A DNA stretch of 14,700 nucleotides from assembly GCA_902463875.1 (NCBI GenBank), contig CABQHR010000025.1:1-14700 (forward strand), given 5' to 3'. The notes below the pieces were generated by a model. That model made no database searches. It saw only the letters and a list, made by a program, of their open reading frames with translations, and was not told the origin of the DNA. Shown here in pieces: positions 8,401-14,515 of this stretch. Positions within the stretch are counted from its first letter, which is position 1, and each line of letters opens with the position of its first letter. Both the position numbers and the translations under genes were made by a program. Source of the DNA: an uncultured Collinsella sp. GTDB lineage: Bacteria; Actinomycetota; Coriobacteriia; Coriobacteriales; Coriobacteriaceae.

Positions 8401-8567
8401 ATGCCTACGCCGCGCTCGAGGCGAGCCGCCGAGCCCTCACCATCGCCGGCGTGGACGGCACGCGTCTGGCTTGCGCTCGTACCGAGGACGACCTGCCCCA
8501 CAATGTCAACCCGACGAACATTGCCACGGTATCCGAGGTCGTGACCGAGGTTATCCGCCGTTCGTAG
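5421..8567 (+). CDS. Membrane M28-peptidase-like protein with a long disordered insert and substituted active site
   Basis: A 1048-residue protein. The ATG at 5421 follows GGAG with a 5-nt spacer; in-frame upstream codons would add residues without an N-terminal domain. Residues 1-235 and about 905-1048 together resemble an M28 zinc aminopeptidase domain: HYD at 138-140, GAVCN at 219-223 in place of GANDN, ATGASD (912-917) in place of ATGxEE, NLESVG with Glu943, and RTEDD with Arg1020 where His is expected. Two hydrophobic hairpins, about 55-95 and 159-205, are likely membrane segments. Between the halves lies about 650 residues rich in Glu, Asp, Ala and Pro, including a short ordered-looking island (371-403), a charged helical stretch (about 497-570), threonine-rich repeats (579-607), VPDP repeats, and a basic KSRKRGLGGLFGRKKK patch. 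It is followed 21 nt later by a small membrane protein gene. Family resemblance is good; peptidase activity is doubtful. It may be a pseudoenzyme or scaffold. Confidence 0.8.
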   Translation: MANTQNYINHLLQNTGITPACSEEERLAAEDIAQIFRNHGFDPEVQEFNAPAPSRLAFAVTGILAFAGALLMGIGGGIGLVGTLLAIVGAVLYVLERTGHPVVSRLGKTGMSQNVIAYHKASGPLASPRNRPVVVVAHYDSPRAELLAREPYASYRALIAKLLPVATVAPAAVAILRILPLPGALKVLLWIVAILASLVALANAANIISNRFVLPYTSGAVCNKSSVAAMLGVMDNVAPFQGENEFPDDVPFDTYFGEQKRRAEEMARAAAEYAAAQQQNDYGNTIEYEESTYAEDEFGQPIAPDAQTEPEQGEAFDEQIEGFEGASADETLIGAIVPEDQNQAVQAEEFNDEVPTAEPAEEPVAAEPEPRLYRNAAGNIRFGSDAIRALGMLPESCALDYEEGEEPTFEPEPAPVVTASAPVVAVDDESAAVAAAVAEPEAVSAIDPAAGLDILAPAAPAQDVTDEPDDDYAEQPRRVSYESDTDFSAEIPAATPHADIASAFSSIGASASNFFKGALAKGRKFVDDFEGKRAAAREAAEQEAIAQQQAAEAARERAAQEFEQNEAMQSVPVDAGEATTSFEAQQHVDSTMSFDAAQFDSTITFEKQGTAIAEPLPVSDEQGDAADDDEPIDAAEIQDVAGHEPVEVNCDEEQYAAADQGDSTEVEQEEVPAVSEAPETDGSRPYSTQIFTMPIPSGSGATVADVAPTQDETVDSLMAQISSQASPRPQMNVPDPASAPSPAPSSSPLASVPDPSLPSMKQTNVASRTSLFDLPDPSAQVNDPFATAQGPEPTSAPVAPPMPVASGAQPIETISAPAPAAPKSRKRGLGGLFGRKKKNEQDSMSDWLGVEDDYDAKKSGRGIGSWDNFEDDNDGWKGGATSSDGASSEDMLSAVASMGDDELLGHDIWFVATGASDCDGSGMKAFLASHRDKLRGVFFINLESVGAGRLSVVTVEGEQQLLKGDRRIMNLVSKVCKSFHVDCGALEMPYAKTDAYAALEASRRALTIAGVDGTRLACARTEDDLPHNVNPTNIATVSEVVTEVIRRS

Positions 8568-8588
8568 ACGGAGCTCTAAGGAGTCAAC

Positions 8589-8807
8589 GTGTTTTCGTAT
8601 ATTAAGCGCCATTGGCCTGTCTACGTGATTTTGACCTTGATTGCCATTGCGTTAGGGCTTGGAGCTGCCTACATCGTGGGCGCGAAGGGCTCGACCCCCG
8701 CCTCCGCAATCAGCGAAGAGGTGGAGCAAGAACAGAGCACGGGTGCCGATGGGATTCCTGAGTCCGAGCAAGCAATCGTTGATGGTGGATCTTCGTCTGC
8801 AGAGTAG
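8589..8807 (+). CDS. Small single-pass membrane protein, 72 residues
   Basis: Starts with GTG at 8589, preceded by a strong AAGGAG with a 5-nt spacer. A short basic head (SYIKRHW) leads into one hydrophobic helix at about residues 10-32 (VYVILTLIAIALGLGAAYIV). After this the chain is polar and acidic, rich in Ser, Glu and Gln (residues about 37-72), and probably lies outside the membrane if the positive-inside rule holds. It begins 21 nt after the M28-like gene and both precede one terminator, so they form one operon. I do not recognise a family. Membership in a complex with the M28-like protein is a reasonable inference from the tight spacing only. Confidence 0.8.
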   Translation: MFSYIKRHWPVYVILTLIAIALGLGAAYIVGAKGSTPASAISEEVEQEQSTGADGIPESEQAIVDGGSSSAE

Positions 8808-8828
8808 ATGCGGCGATTTAAATGATTG

Positions 8829-8866
8829 AAAGCGGGCGAGCCGGGGGACTGGCTCGTCCGCTTTTT
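8829..8866 (+). terminator. Rho-independent terminator after the M28-like operon
   Basis: AGCGGGCGAGCC and GGCTCGTCCGCT form a 12-bp stem with one G-U pair around an 8-nt loop, extended by A-T pairs and followed by a T run. It lies between two convergent genes, 22 nt after the small membrane protein stop and just before the stop of the opposing adhesin gene. The minus strand has only a weak T-rich tail after the stem, so action on the adhesin transcript is possible but less clear. Confidence 0.88.
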
Positions 8867-8873
8867 CATCGTG

Positions 8874-11800
8874 CTAGCGCTTCTTTGGGATTGACCTAAG
8901 GCGAGCGAACCATAGGGCTGCGGCACCCGAGGTCAGGAGCGCGGTGATGCAAGCGGCGATGGGAGCTGATCCTGTTGCCGGTAGGTCCTGCGGTAGGGTA
9001 CAGCGTTGAATGACACTGTCCTCGTCATGTGACTCAAGTTTATCGCCGCCGCCGTTGCGGCAAAGATCGACGCGTGCGCTGTTGGTGAGTGCAGTTTGGG
9101 GTGTGTAAGCCGACGTTGCCTGCATGTGCACGACTGCGCCCCGAGCATCTGTGCCAAGGATTGCTTTGGCATCGTCAAGGTCGTCGTGCTCATCTTTGAG
9201 ATCATCACGGGTCCAAGAATCCGTATCGCTTCGAGTCGTAAAGTCGGCGGCTACCGCACCGTATTCAATGCGAATGCCCGTCACGACGGTATTGGATGCA
9301 AGGTCGAGTTCTTTCGCCTCGAGTGTGGCGGATTCCGTGGTCGAGACATCCGCCTTCCAGAGGTGCCAGCCGTCGTAATCGACGAGGCGGCAATCTTCAC
9401 CCAGACTCTCTTTTACTTCGTCGGACTCAAGCCAAGGATTTTCGTGCCCATCGTCAAGCGTCGCGTTTGCCGGCTCATCGACGTCTGTCGAGTCCAACGG
9501 CGTCGTGCGATACCACACGTTGCACAGACCGTTGAGGTCGCCGATGGCGACGGGGGTTTCGATTGAGACGAATCTCGCCGTGCCGTCTTTGGCGCACTCA
9601 AGATCATCGGTAATCGTAAACTCATCAACCCAAGTAGCGGAATCGTTTCGAGCATCGATGGTATAGGAGAAAAGCCCATCCGTATTGGTTTGCATCGCGG
9701 CGCGGTTTTTTCCATCGCCGTTAGCCAACAGACCCTTCCCGATAGGTTGGACAAGTTCCTGACGCTTGTCGACCTGTCCTTTGATCTCGATGGGCGCATC
9801 CTTCATCGCGACGGATTGGACTTCTCCCGTATCCTTTATTTCAAACGTTATCTCCTCGGCAAGGTCATGGGTCCGCGGAGACATCGTTTCGCGCAACGAG
9901 TAGGTGCCGGGTGCAAGATGTTCGATGCGGTGCGGCTTGTCGGATGAGGTCCAGGAGTCTATTTCGGTTTTATCGGGACCATATAAGGTGAGCTGTGCGC
10001 CTTTCACTTCCTGCTCTCCGCTTGCATCGACCTTGGAGATATCAACCTTGGTGTAATCGTCGGATACGTTAAGCCGTGCTTCCACAACGGGTGTTTTCTG
10101 GTCGGCATAGGTAAGGTCGACGATATGATGCGTCCGGTCGAGCAAGAAGCCGGTCGGCGCTTGAGTCTCGACAACCTCGTAGCGTGCGGTGCCAGATCCC
10201 AGCGGGAGGTCGTCCGCGCGTGCTTCTCCAGTTTCATCCGTCGTGACGGTAGCGACAGCCTCGCCGTCGAGCGCGGCAATGCTACCGTCGGGGCGCACGA
10301 TATCACCTGAGGCGCGGATCTCAAAGATGGCGCCCGCGAGGCTGCTGCCGTCTACGGCATCGGTTTTAACGATCCTGATGTTTCCGGTCGCGGCGTGGTC
10401 ATAATACGAGACGATTGCAACGGGCGTTAGGTTTATATCGGCGGGTATGTTTACCTCGATCTCTCCGCCGACAAGATAGGGCTCTTTGGCCGAGGTTTCG
10501 CGTACATAATAGGTGCCCGGCACGAGCGATTCGGGCAGCGTGACGGTGCCGGTCGCGTCAGTCGTAAAGGTGTCCATTACGTTATGTGCTGGATACCAGC
10601 ATGTTTGTGAGACAGGTTTGTGATTGCTGTCGAGGAGTTGGAAGGTGAATCCGGCTAGGGGAACAGAAGCGCCTGTTTGGGCATCGCGTTTTACAATCTG
10701 GAGATGCGTCGACAGAGCGTGGTTGTCCACGATATATTGAAGCTCGGCGCCGTCGGAAATCTGATTGGCCTCGACGGTCCATTCCCCCGCACGTTTAAAA
10801 CCCTCGGGGACGGTTTCCGGAACCTCACGAACCGTGTAGCCGGCGCGGTCGTATGGGACGGCTCCGTGGACACCGGCTGGTCGCTTGCCTGTGCCGAACC
10901 ATGCTTCGGGCTGGTCTTTGGTGGAGGCAAAGCCATAGATGTTTGTAGTCAGTGTGCCAACAACCTGCTGAGAGCTGTTACTGACAACCTCAAAGACAAC
11001 ATCTCCTGCCGGCTGCTCCAGGCCGGATTGATCGCTATTGCCGTAGTCCTTGAATTTGGAAATCTCAAGGTCAAACGCAATGGGGATATCGGAAACGCGA
11101 GATTCGATCTCGACCACGCCTGAATCGCCGAGTTGGTCGGCTCCAACGGTGTAAGACCAACTGTCACCGGAGGGCAAATAGCCCTCGGGCGCCTTCGATT
11201 CATAGATGGTAAAGGTTCCCAGGGGGACATCGGTGAGGGTAGCTCGACCGCTTTCATCGGTCCTGAGAGTTTGTGTCCATCCAGGGGTTGATTGCGATAC
11301 GCACACGAATTCTGCTCCTGCGAGCGAAGCTCCAACTTGGGGGCCTGCATTCGTTGCGGCGTCGAGCTTTACAATGCGCAAGGTAATGGTGCCGGGTTGT
11401 TCATCAATGGTGACGTATCCGCCGTTATCCGTCGTGGTAAAGGCAATGCGATCGTGCAGGGGGATATAACCAGCTGGCGCTGTTGTCTCAACTAGGTAGT
11501 ATGCCGTGTTGGGTAGGAGTGTCGCCTGCGCTCGGCCGTTGCTGTCCATCTGGACGGTGGCGACACGCGCGCCGCTGGCGCTCTCAAAAACATCGAATGT
11601 TGCCCCGTCAAACTGATAAGTATTGTTTCCGCTGGTAATGGCAGCGTTTGCAGACTGCTTTTGGAAGAAAACAGAGACCGCCGGCAGTACATAGAGCATA
11701 TCTTGGCGTTTGCTGCCGCCCGATACGGTTCCTATATAGCGCCGCGCGCGGTGCGGAGCGGCTTTGATGCTTCCTGATTTTGCGCTGTCGTGGAGCCACC

Positions 11801-12305
11801 GCGCAGCCGCCACGACTTCATTGTCGGCGGTAAAGTGCCCACTCTTGGTTTTGCCCTGAGCGGTCGTGTAGGAGTAGGTGCCGTCGACATGGGTAGTGCC
11901 GTTGAGCATCCATACGGCAAGCTGGGTGGCGGCGCGGGCGCGATCGGGTGAAAGATGGTAACCGCCAAACGACGTGGCGGTAGGATATCCGTGACAAACG
12001 ATTGCCGCGAACTCGTCGTCGAGCCACACCCAGCCTTGATCAAAGTTGAGCCATGGACCGCCCGGCTTGGTGGGCCCGGGGCGTTCCTGGTTCATGCAGT
12101 AGGCGATCGAGGCGTCTTGAGCTTCATACTTGCCGATGAAGAAGGGCCCACAATCATCGCTAATAGTGCGGAAGCCGAGCTGGTCGTAGCCATCGACGGC
12201 AAATGCGGCTCCCGGTGCCAGACAGCCGAAAAGCAGGAAGAGGAGCAGGAGCAGCGGACCTGTTGCGATTGCGCTGTGGACAGAGTGCGTGGGTGCGTTG
12301 GACAT
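8874..12305 (-). CDS. LPATG-anchored surface adhesin with thioester domain and CnaB/SpaA-like repeats
   Basis: A 1143-residue cell-wall protein. ATG at 12305 follows AAGGAG with a 5-nt spacer. A signal peptide ends near AFA (34-36). Residues about 40-215 look like a Cys-Gln thioester domain: Cys70 in AYCMN and Gln128 in TQLAVW, the TQxA[IV]W motif that forms an internal thioester for covalent host or surface attachment. Then come about six CnaB/SpaA-like repeats, each with a candidate isopeptide Lys and Glu: one near 215-305 (ETTAPAGY, Glu273), then Lys313/Glu369, Lys417/Glu494, Lys539/Glu603, Lys647/Glu713 and Lys758/Glu806. Residues about 838-1100 form a further domain containing VDKRQ and TWVDEFTITDDL. 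The C-terminus has LPATG (1108-1112), a hydrophobic helix and a KKR tail, the sortase signal. No sortase gene is in the window. It could be a pilus tip or a stand-alone adhesin. Confidence 0.92.
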   Translation of the reverse strand: MSNAPTHSVHSAIATGPLLLLLFLLFGCLAPGAAFAVDGYDQLGFRTISDDCGPFFIGKYEAQDASIAYCMNQERPGPTKPGGPWLNFDQGWVWLDDEFAAIVCHGYPTATSFGGYHLSPDRARAATQLAVWMLNGTTHVDGTYSYTTAQGKTKSGHFTADNEVVAAARWLHDSAKSGSIKAAPHRARRYIGTVSGGSKRQDMLYVLPAVSVFFQKQSANAAITSGNNTYQFDGATFDVFESASGARVATVQMDSNGRAQATLLPNTAYYLVETTAPAGYIPLHDRIAFTTTDNGGYVTIDEQPGTITLRIVKLDAATNAGPQVGASLAGAEFVCVSQSTPGWTQTLRTDESGRATLTDVPLGTFTIYESKAPEGYLPSGDSWSYTVGADQLGDSGVVEIESRVSDIPIAFDLEISKFKDYGNSDQSGLEQPAGDVVFEVVSNSSQQVVGTLTTNIYGFASTKDQPEAWFGTGKRPAGVHGAVPYDRAGYTVREVPETVPEGFKRAGEWTVEANQISDGAELQYIVDNHALSTHLQIVKRDAQTGASVPLAGFTFQLLDSNHKPVSQTCWYPAHNVMDTFTTDATGTVTLPESLVPGTYYVRETSAKEPYLVGGEIEVNIPADINLTPVAIVSYYDHAATGNIRIVKTDAVDGSSLAGAIFEIRASGDIVRPDGSIAALDGEAVATVTTDETGEARADDLPLGSGTARYEVVETQAPTGFLLDRTHHIVDLTYADQKTPVVEARLNVSDDYTKVDISKVDASGEQEVKGAQLTLYGPDKTEIDSWTSSDKPHRIEHLAPGTYSLRETMSPRTHDLAEEITFEIKDTGEVQSVAMKDAPIEIKGQVDKRQELVQPIGKGLLANGDGKNRAAMQTNTDGLFSYTIDARNDSATWVDEFTITDDLECAKDGTARFVSIETPVAIGDLNGLCNVWYRTTPLDSTDVDEPANATLDDGHENPWLESDEVKESLGEDCRLVDYDGWHLWKADVSTTESATLEAKELDLASNTVVTGIRIEYGAVAADFTTRSDTDSWTRDDLKDEHDDLDDAKAILGTDARGAVVHMQATSAYTPQTALTNSARVDLCRNGGGDKLESHDEDSVIQRCTLPQDLPATGSAPIAACITALLTSGAAALWFARLRSIPKKR

Positions 12306-12328
12306 GGCTGCTCCTTATCCCTCGTGCG

Positions 12329-12382
12329 CCGCATGGGGAGGTTGCGACGCGTAGGATGAGGCTACCCCCGAGGTTCATGCGG
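12329..12382 (-). promoter_or_regulatory. Structured 5' leader of the adhesin gene
   Basis: In the minus-strand transcript, CCGCATG pairs exactly with CATGCGG (12376-12382 and 12329-12335), and inside it GGGG can pair with CCCC and GTAG with CTAC around a short loop. The result is one long, bulged hairpin beginning about 24 nt upstream of the start codon and 13 nt from the ribosome site. I compared it by eye with c-di-GMP, SAM and cobalamin riboswitch cores and found no convincing match. A regulatory role is inferred from placement and pairing only. Confidence 0.4.
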
Positions 12383-12559
12383 GTAAGTACCGGAGCCTGA
12401 CCAAAAGCTTGCCCAATTCCTGACAAATTGAGCTCAAATACAACAATCAAGCAAAAGCGCAGGTAGAAGATAAGGTGAACAGGAAGTCAAAGGTCCTCGT
12501 CTCCACAATTGACGCGATTTTCAAACGAATCTCCACAGCTAAAACAAGCATCGCCACCC
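12383..12559. other. Intergenic stretch between adhesin leader and tRNA promoter
   Basis: AT-richer than its surroundings and probably holds the adhesin promoter, but I could not find a convincing -35/-10 pair on the minus strand. A TTGTCA occurs on that strand (reverse complement near 12420-12425) without a well-placed -10. TCTCCACA occurs twice, at 12500-12507 and 12530-12537, exactly 30 nt apart. No gene is supported here; a short plus-strand reading frame that runs through the tRNA is spurious. Confidence 0.5.
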
Positions 12560-12589
12560 TTGTATCGAACAAGACAACCGCGTTATACT
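12560..12589 (+). promoter_or_regulatory. Promoter of tRNA-Gly
   Basis: TTGTAT (12560-12565), an 18-nt spacer and TATACT (12584-12589) form a good housekeeping-type promoter. Transcription would start about 7 nt before the first tRNA base. Confidence 0.75.
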
Positions 12590-12602
12590 ATCCCCCACAT
12601 AT

Positions 12603-12677
12603 GCGGGCATCGCCAAGTGGTAAGGCATCAGCTTCCCAAGCTGACACTCGCGGGTTCGAGTCCCGTTGCCCGCTCCA
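12603..12677 (+). tRNA. tRNA-Gly (anticodon CCC)
   Basis: Reads glycine codon GGG. The cloverleaf is complete: acceptor GCGGGCA pairs exactly with TGCCCGC; the D arm has a GCC/GGC stem; the anticodon stem TCAGC/GCTGA encloses loop TTCCCAA with anticodon CCC at 12635-12637; the T arm is GCGGG/CCCGT around TTCGAGT. The discriminator is T and the CCA end is encoded (12675-12677). Its 3' end is copied twice downstream. Confidence 0.97.
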
Positions 12678-12685
12678 GAAAAAGT

Positions 12686-12720
12686 AAAAGCACGACACCG
12701 TTCCGGTGCCGTGCTTTTTT
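12686..12720 (+). terminator. Rho-independent terminator of tRNA-Gly
   Basis: Left arm 12686-12700 and right arm from 12704 form a stem of about 15 bp (AAAAGCACGACACCG against CGGTGCCGTGCTTTT, one A-C mismatch) with a 3-nt loop, followed by six T. It begins 9 nt after the tRNA CCA. Confidence 0.9.
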
Positions 12721-12731
12721 CAATAAAGCGC

Positions 12732-12747
12732 CGGGACTCGAACCCGC
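12732..12747 (-). repeat. Inverted 16-nt copy of the tRNA-Gly T arm
   Basis: CGGGACTCGAACCCGC is the exact reverse complement of the T-arm segment GCGGGTTCGAGTCCCG at 12650-12665 of the tRNA. Outside these 16 nt the similarity fades, and no acceptor or anticodon arm is present, so it is a fragment rather than a second tRNA. It starts the repeat-rich non-coding region. Confidence 0.8.
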
Positions 12748-12764
12748 CAGGGTGCGAGCGTAAA

Positions 12765-12814
12765 ACAAACGCGAAGCGTTTGTAGCGAGCAGGCGAAGGC
12801 GCCGGCAGGCGCCT
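12765..12814. repeat. Two perfect hairpins in the post-tRNA repeat region
   Basis: ACAAACGC and GCGTTTGT pair over 8 bp around loop GAA (12765-12783); the centre is GCGAAGC, known as an exceptionally stable DNA mini-hairpin. AGGCGCC and GGCGCCT pair over 7 bp around GGCA (12797-12814). Neither is followed by a T run, so they are not ordinary terminators. They look like parts of a repetitive palindromic element. Confidence 0.8.
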
Positions 12815-12816
12815 GA

Positions 12817-12868
12817 AGCCGGTGCGGATTTGCGAAGCAAATACGCGGACGTCCCGTTGCCCGCTCCA
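12817..12868 (+). repeat. 52-bp direct repeat, copy 1, ending in the tRNA-Gly 3' end
   Basis: Identical over all 52 nt to 12948-12999. It contains ATTTGC-GAA-GCAAAT (12828-12842, again centred on GCGAAGC). Its last 18 nt, GTCCCGTTGCCCGCTCCA, equal the last 18 nt of the tRNA (12660-12677), ending exactly at the CCA. That end point resembles the short duplications left at tRNA attachment sites. Confidence 0.92.
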
Positions 12869-12947
12869 TCGAGCGTGGGAGACTTTGGGGCGGCCAATTC
12901 AACAAAGTCTTCCCCATCGTCTCCGTGAATCCGAGGAGATCGACCGC
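12869..12947. repeat. Spacer between the 52-bp repeats with an inverted repeat
   Basis: GGG-AGACTTTG (12877-12887) can pair with CAAAGTCT-TCCC (12903-12914), with a single bulge and a 15-nt loop. No coding potential is evident. Together with copy 2 it makes a 131-nt unit running from one CCA end to the next; the preceding unit (12678-12868) is 191 nt. Confidence 0.6.
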
Positions 12948-12999
12948 AGCCGGTGCGGATTTGCGAAGCAAATACGCGGACGTCCCGTTGCCCGCTCCA
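12948..12999 (+). repeat. 52-bp direct repeat, copy 2, ending in the tRNA-Gly 3' end
   Basis: Exact copy of 12817-12868, including the GCGAAGC hairpin (12959-12973) and the 18-nt tRNA 3' end with CCA. The flanking bases differ on both sides, so the repeat boundaries are sharp. Unique sequence towards purB begins right after it. Confidence 0.92.
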
Positions 13000-13051
13000 A
13001 TTCCAAAATGTTAGGTTAATGCCTGCTGCCCATACTCGCACCCGCGCACGG

Positions 13052-13057
13052 TACAAT
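13052..13057 (+). promoter_or_regulatory. -10 element of purB promoter
   Basis: TACAAT, 44 nt upstream of the purB ATG, is a good -10 hexamer. The expected -35 position (about 13029-13034) is poor, so the call rests on the -10 and on the unique sequence between the repeats and the gene. Confidence 0.5.
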
Positions 13058-13101
13058 GGTTGAGTTACGACCAACGTGCCAATAACCAAAAAGGAGCCGC
13101 T

Positions 13102-14448
13102 ATGATCGATCGCTATACCCGCCCGGAGATGGGACATATCTTCTCCCTCGAGAACAAGTATGCCATTTGGCAGGAGATCGAGGTCCTGGCCTGCGAGGCC
13201 CAGGCGGAGCTCGGCAAGATCGGCATTTCTAAAGACGAAGCCCAGTGGATCCGCGACCATGCCAACTTTGAGAAGGCAAAGGTCGACGAGATCGAGGAGG
13301 TCACGCGCCACGACGTCATCGCCTTCCTGACCAACATGAAGGAGTACATCGATGCCGATGTTCCCGAGGGCGACCCCAAGCCCAGCCGCTGGGTTCACTA
13401 TGGCATGACCAGCTCCGATCTGGGCGACACGGCTCTGTGCTACCAGCTCACCCAGGCCTGCGACCTGATCATCGAGGACGTCAAGAAGCTCGGCGAGATT
13501 TGCAAGCGTCGCGCCTTTGAGGAGCGCAACACGCTCTGTGCCGGCCGCACTCATGGCATCCACGCCGAGCCGATGACCTTCGGCATGAAGTTTGGCTCTT
13601 GGGCCTGGGAACTCAAGCGCGATCTGGATCGCCTTGAGGACGCCCGCAAGAATGTTGCCTTCGGTGCCATCTCGGGTGCTGTCGGCACGTACAGCTCCAT
13701 CGAGCCGTTTGTCGAGGAGTATGTCTGCGAGCACCTGGGCCTGGTTCATGACCCGCTGTCCACGCAAGTTATCAGCCGCGACCATCACGCTTATCTCGCC
13801 GGCGTTCTTGCCACCACCGCGGCCACCTGTGAGCGCATCGCTACCGAGGTTCGCAATCTGCAGAAGACTGATACCCTCGAGGCCGAGGAGCCGTTCCGCA
13901 AGGGTCAAAAGGGCAGCTCCGCCATGCCGCACAAGCGCAACCCGATCACCATGGAGAAGGTCTGCGGTCTGTCGCGCGTCGTGAAGTCCAACGCTCAGGT
14001 TGCCTTCGATAACGTCGCCCTGTGGCACGAGCGTGACATTTCGCACTCCTCTGCCGAGCGCGTCGCCCAGGCCGACAGCTTCATCGCGCTCGACCACATG
14101 TTCCAGTGCCTCATCCGCGTTATCGACGGCCTGCAGCTGTACCCTGCCCGCATGATGGCCAACCTCAATAAGACCCGCGGCCTCATCTTCTCCTCCAAGG
14201 TGCTGCTGGCCCTCGTCGATACGGGCATCACCCGCGAGGACGCGTACGCCATTGTGCAGGAGAACGCCATGGCAACCTGGCATGAGGTACAGGATTGTGT
14301 CTCCGGCCCCACCTTTAAGGAACGTCTCGAGGCCGACCCGCGCTGCACCGTCAGTCAGGAGAAGCTCGACGAGATCTTTGATCCGTGGGACTTCCTCACC
14401 CGTATCGACACGGTCTTTGATCGTCTGGAGCAGCTGAGCTTCGAGTAG
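13102..14448 (+). CDS. purB: Adenylosuccinate lyase
   Basis: Catalyses two steps of purine synthesis: SAICAR to AICAR plus fumarate, and adenylosuccinate to AMP plus fumarate. It is a cytoplasmic homotetramer in the fumarase/aspartase superfamily. The 448-residue length is normal for the compact bacterial type. Key residues are present: TRHDV at 68-72, GMTSSD at 101-106, RTHG with His151 followed by His154, and the family signature GSSAMPHKRNP at 271-281 carrying the mobile catalytic serine loop. ATG 13102 follows AAGGAG with a 5-nt spacer. An in-frame TTG at 13060 is rejected because it lies only 2 nt after the likely -10. No other purine gene is adjacent; the next gene is a TSCPD protein. 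The gene looks intact. Confidence 0.97.
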   Translation: MIDRYTRPEMGHIFSLENKYAIWQEIEVLACEAQAELGKIGISKDEAQWIRDHANFEKAKVDEIEEVTRHDVIAFLTNMKEYIDADVPEGDPKPSRWVHYGMTSSDLGDTALCYQLTQACDLIIEDVKKLGEICKRRAFEERNTLCAGRTHGIHAEPMTFGMKFGSWAWELKRDLDRLEDARKNVAFGAISGAVGTYSSIEPFVEEYVCEHLGLVHDPLSTQVISRDHHAYLAGVLATTAATCERIATEVRNLQKTDTLEAEEPFRKGQKGSSAMPHKRNPITMEKVCGLSRVVKSNAQVAFDNVALWHERDISHSSAERVAQADSFIALDHMFQCLIRVIDGLQLYPARMMANLNKTRGLIFSSKVLLALVDTGITREDAYAIVQENAMATWHEVQDCVSGPTFKERLEADPRCTVSQEKLDEIFDPWDFLTRIDTVFDRLEQLSFE

Positions 14449-14474
14449 GTTCGGGCATAACGTTAGCTTTTTAG

Positions 14475-14512
14475 GGCGCTTTGCTGGTAATGTGTGTTGC
14501 CGGCAAAGCGCC
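14475..14512. other. Strong intergenic hairpin downstream of purB
   Basis: GGCGCTTTGCTGG and CCGGCAAAGCGCC form a 13-bp stem with one G-U pair around a 12-nt loop. It is placed as a terminator would be, 26 nt after the purB stop, but no T run follows on either strand; the T run lies before the stem on the plus strand. It may still stop transcription or protect the mRNA end. Confidence 0.65.
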
Positions 14513-14515
14513 TCG

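Noticed and set aside
5370..8612. A 1080-codon open frame on the minus strand opposite the M28-like gene
   Set aside because: It mirrors the codon bias of the real gene, has Arg/Gly/Leu-rich composition without domains, and no ribosome site; the plus-strand frame has recognisable domains and a good start.
12300..12430. Known riboswitch (c-di-GMP, SAM or cobalamin) before the adhesin gene
   Set aside because: The conserved core sequences of these classes could not be found on the minus strand; only generic pairing is visible.
12475..12687. A 70-codon plus-strand frame across the tRNA promoter and tRNA
   Set aside because: It runs through a complete tRNA gene, has no ribosome site and ends in translated T-arm sequence.
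12678..13000. CRISPR-like array
   Set aside because: Only two copies of the repeat, with a long spacer and tRNA-derived ends; no cas gene and no regular spacing.
13060..13101. TTG start for purB
   Set aside because: It lies 2 nt after the likely -10 box, while the ATG at 13102 has a perfect AAGGAG site and begins the family's normal N-terminus.
12628..14283. A 551-codon open frame on the minus strand opposite purB and the repeats
   Set aside because: Mostly antisense to purB. Its end translates the tRNA and repeats into the ATGLEPA-type peptide known from spurious annotations over tRNA genes.
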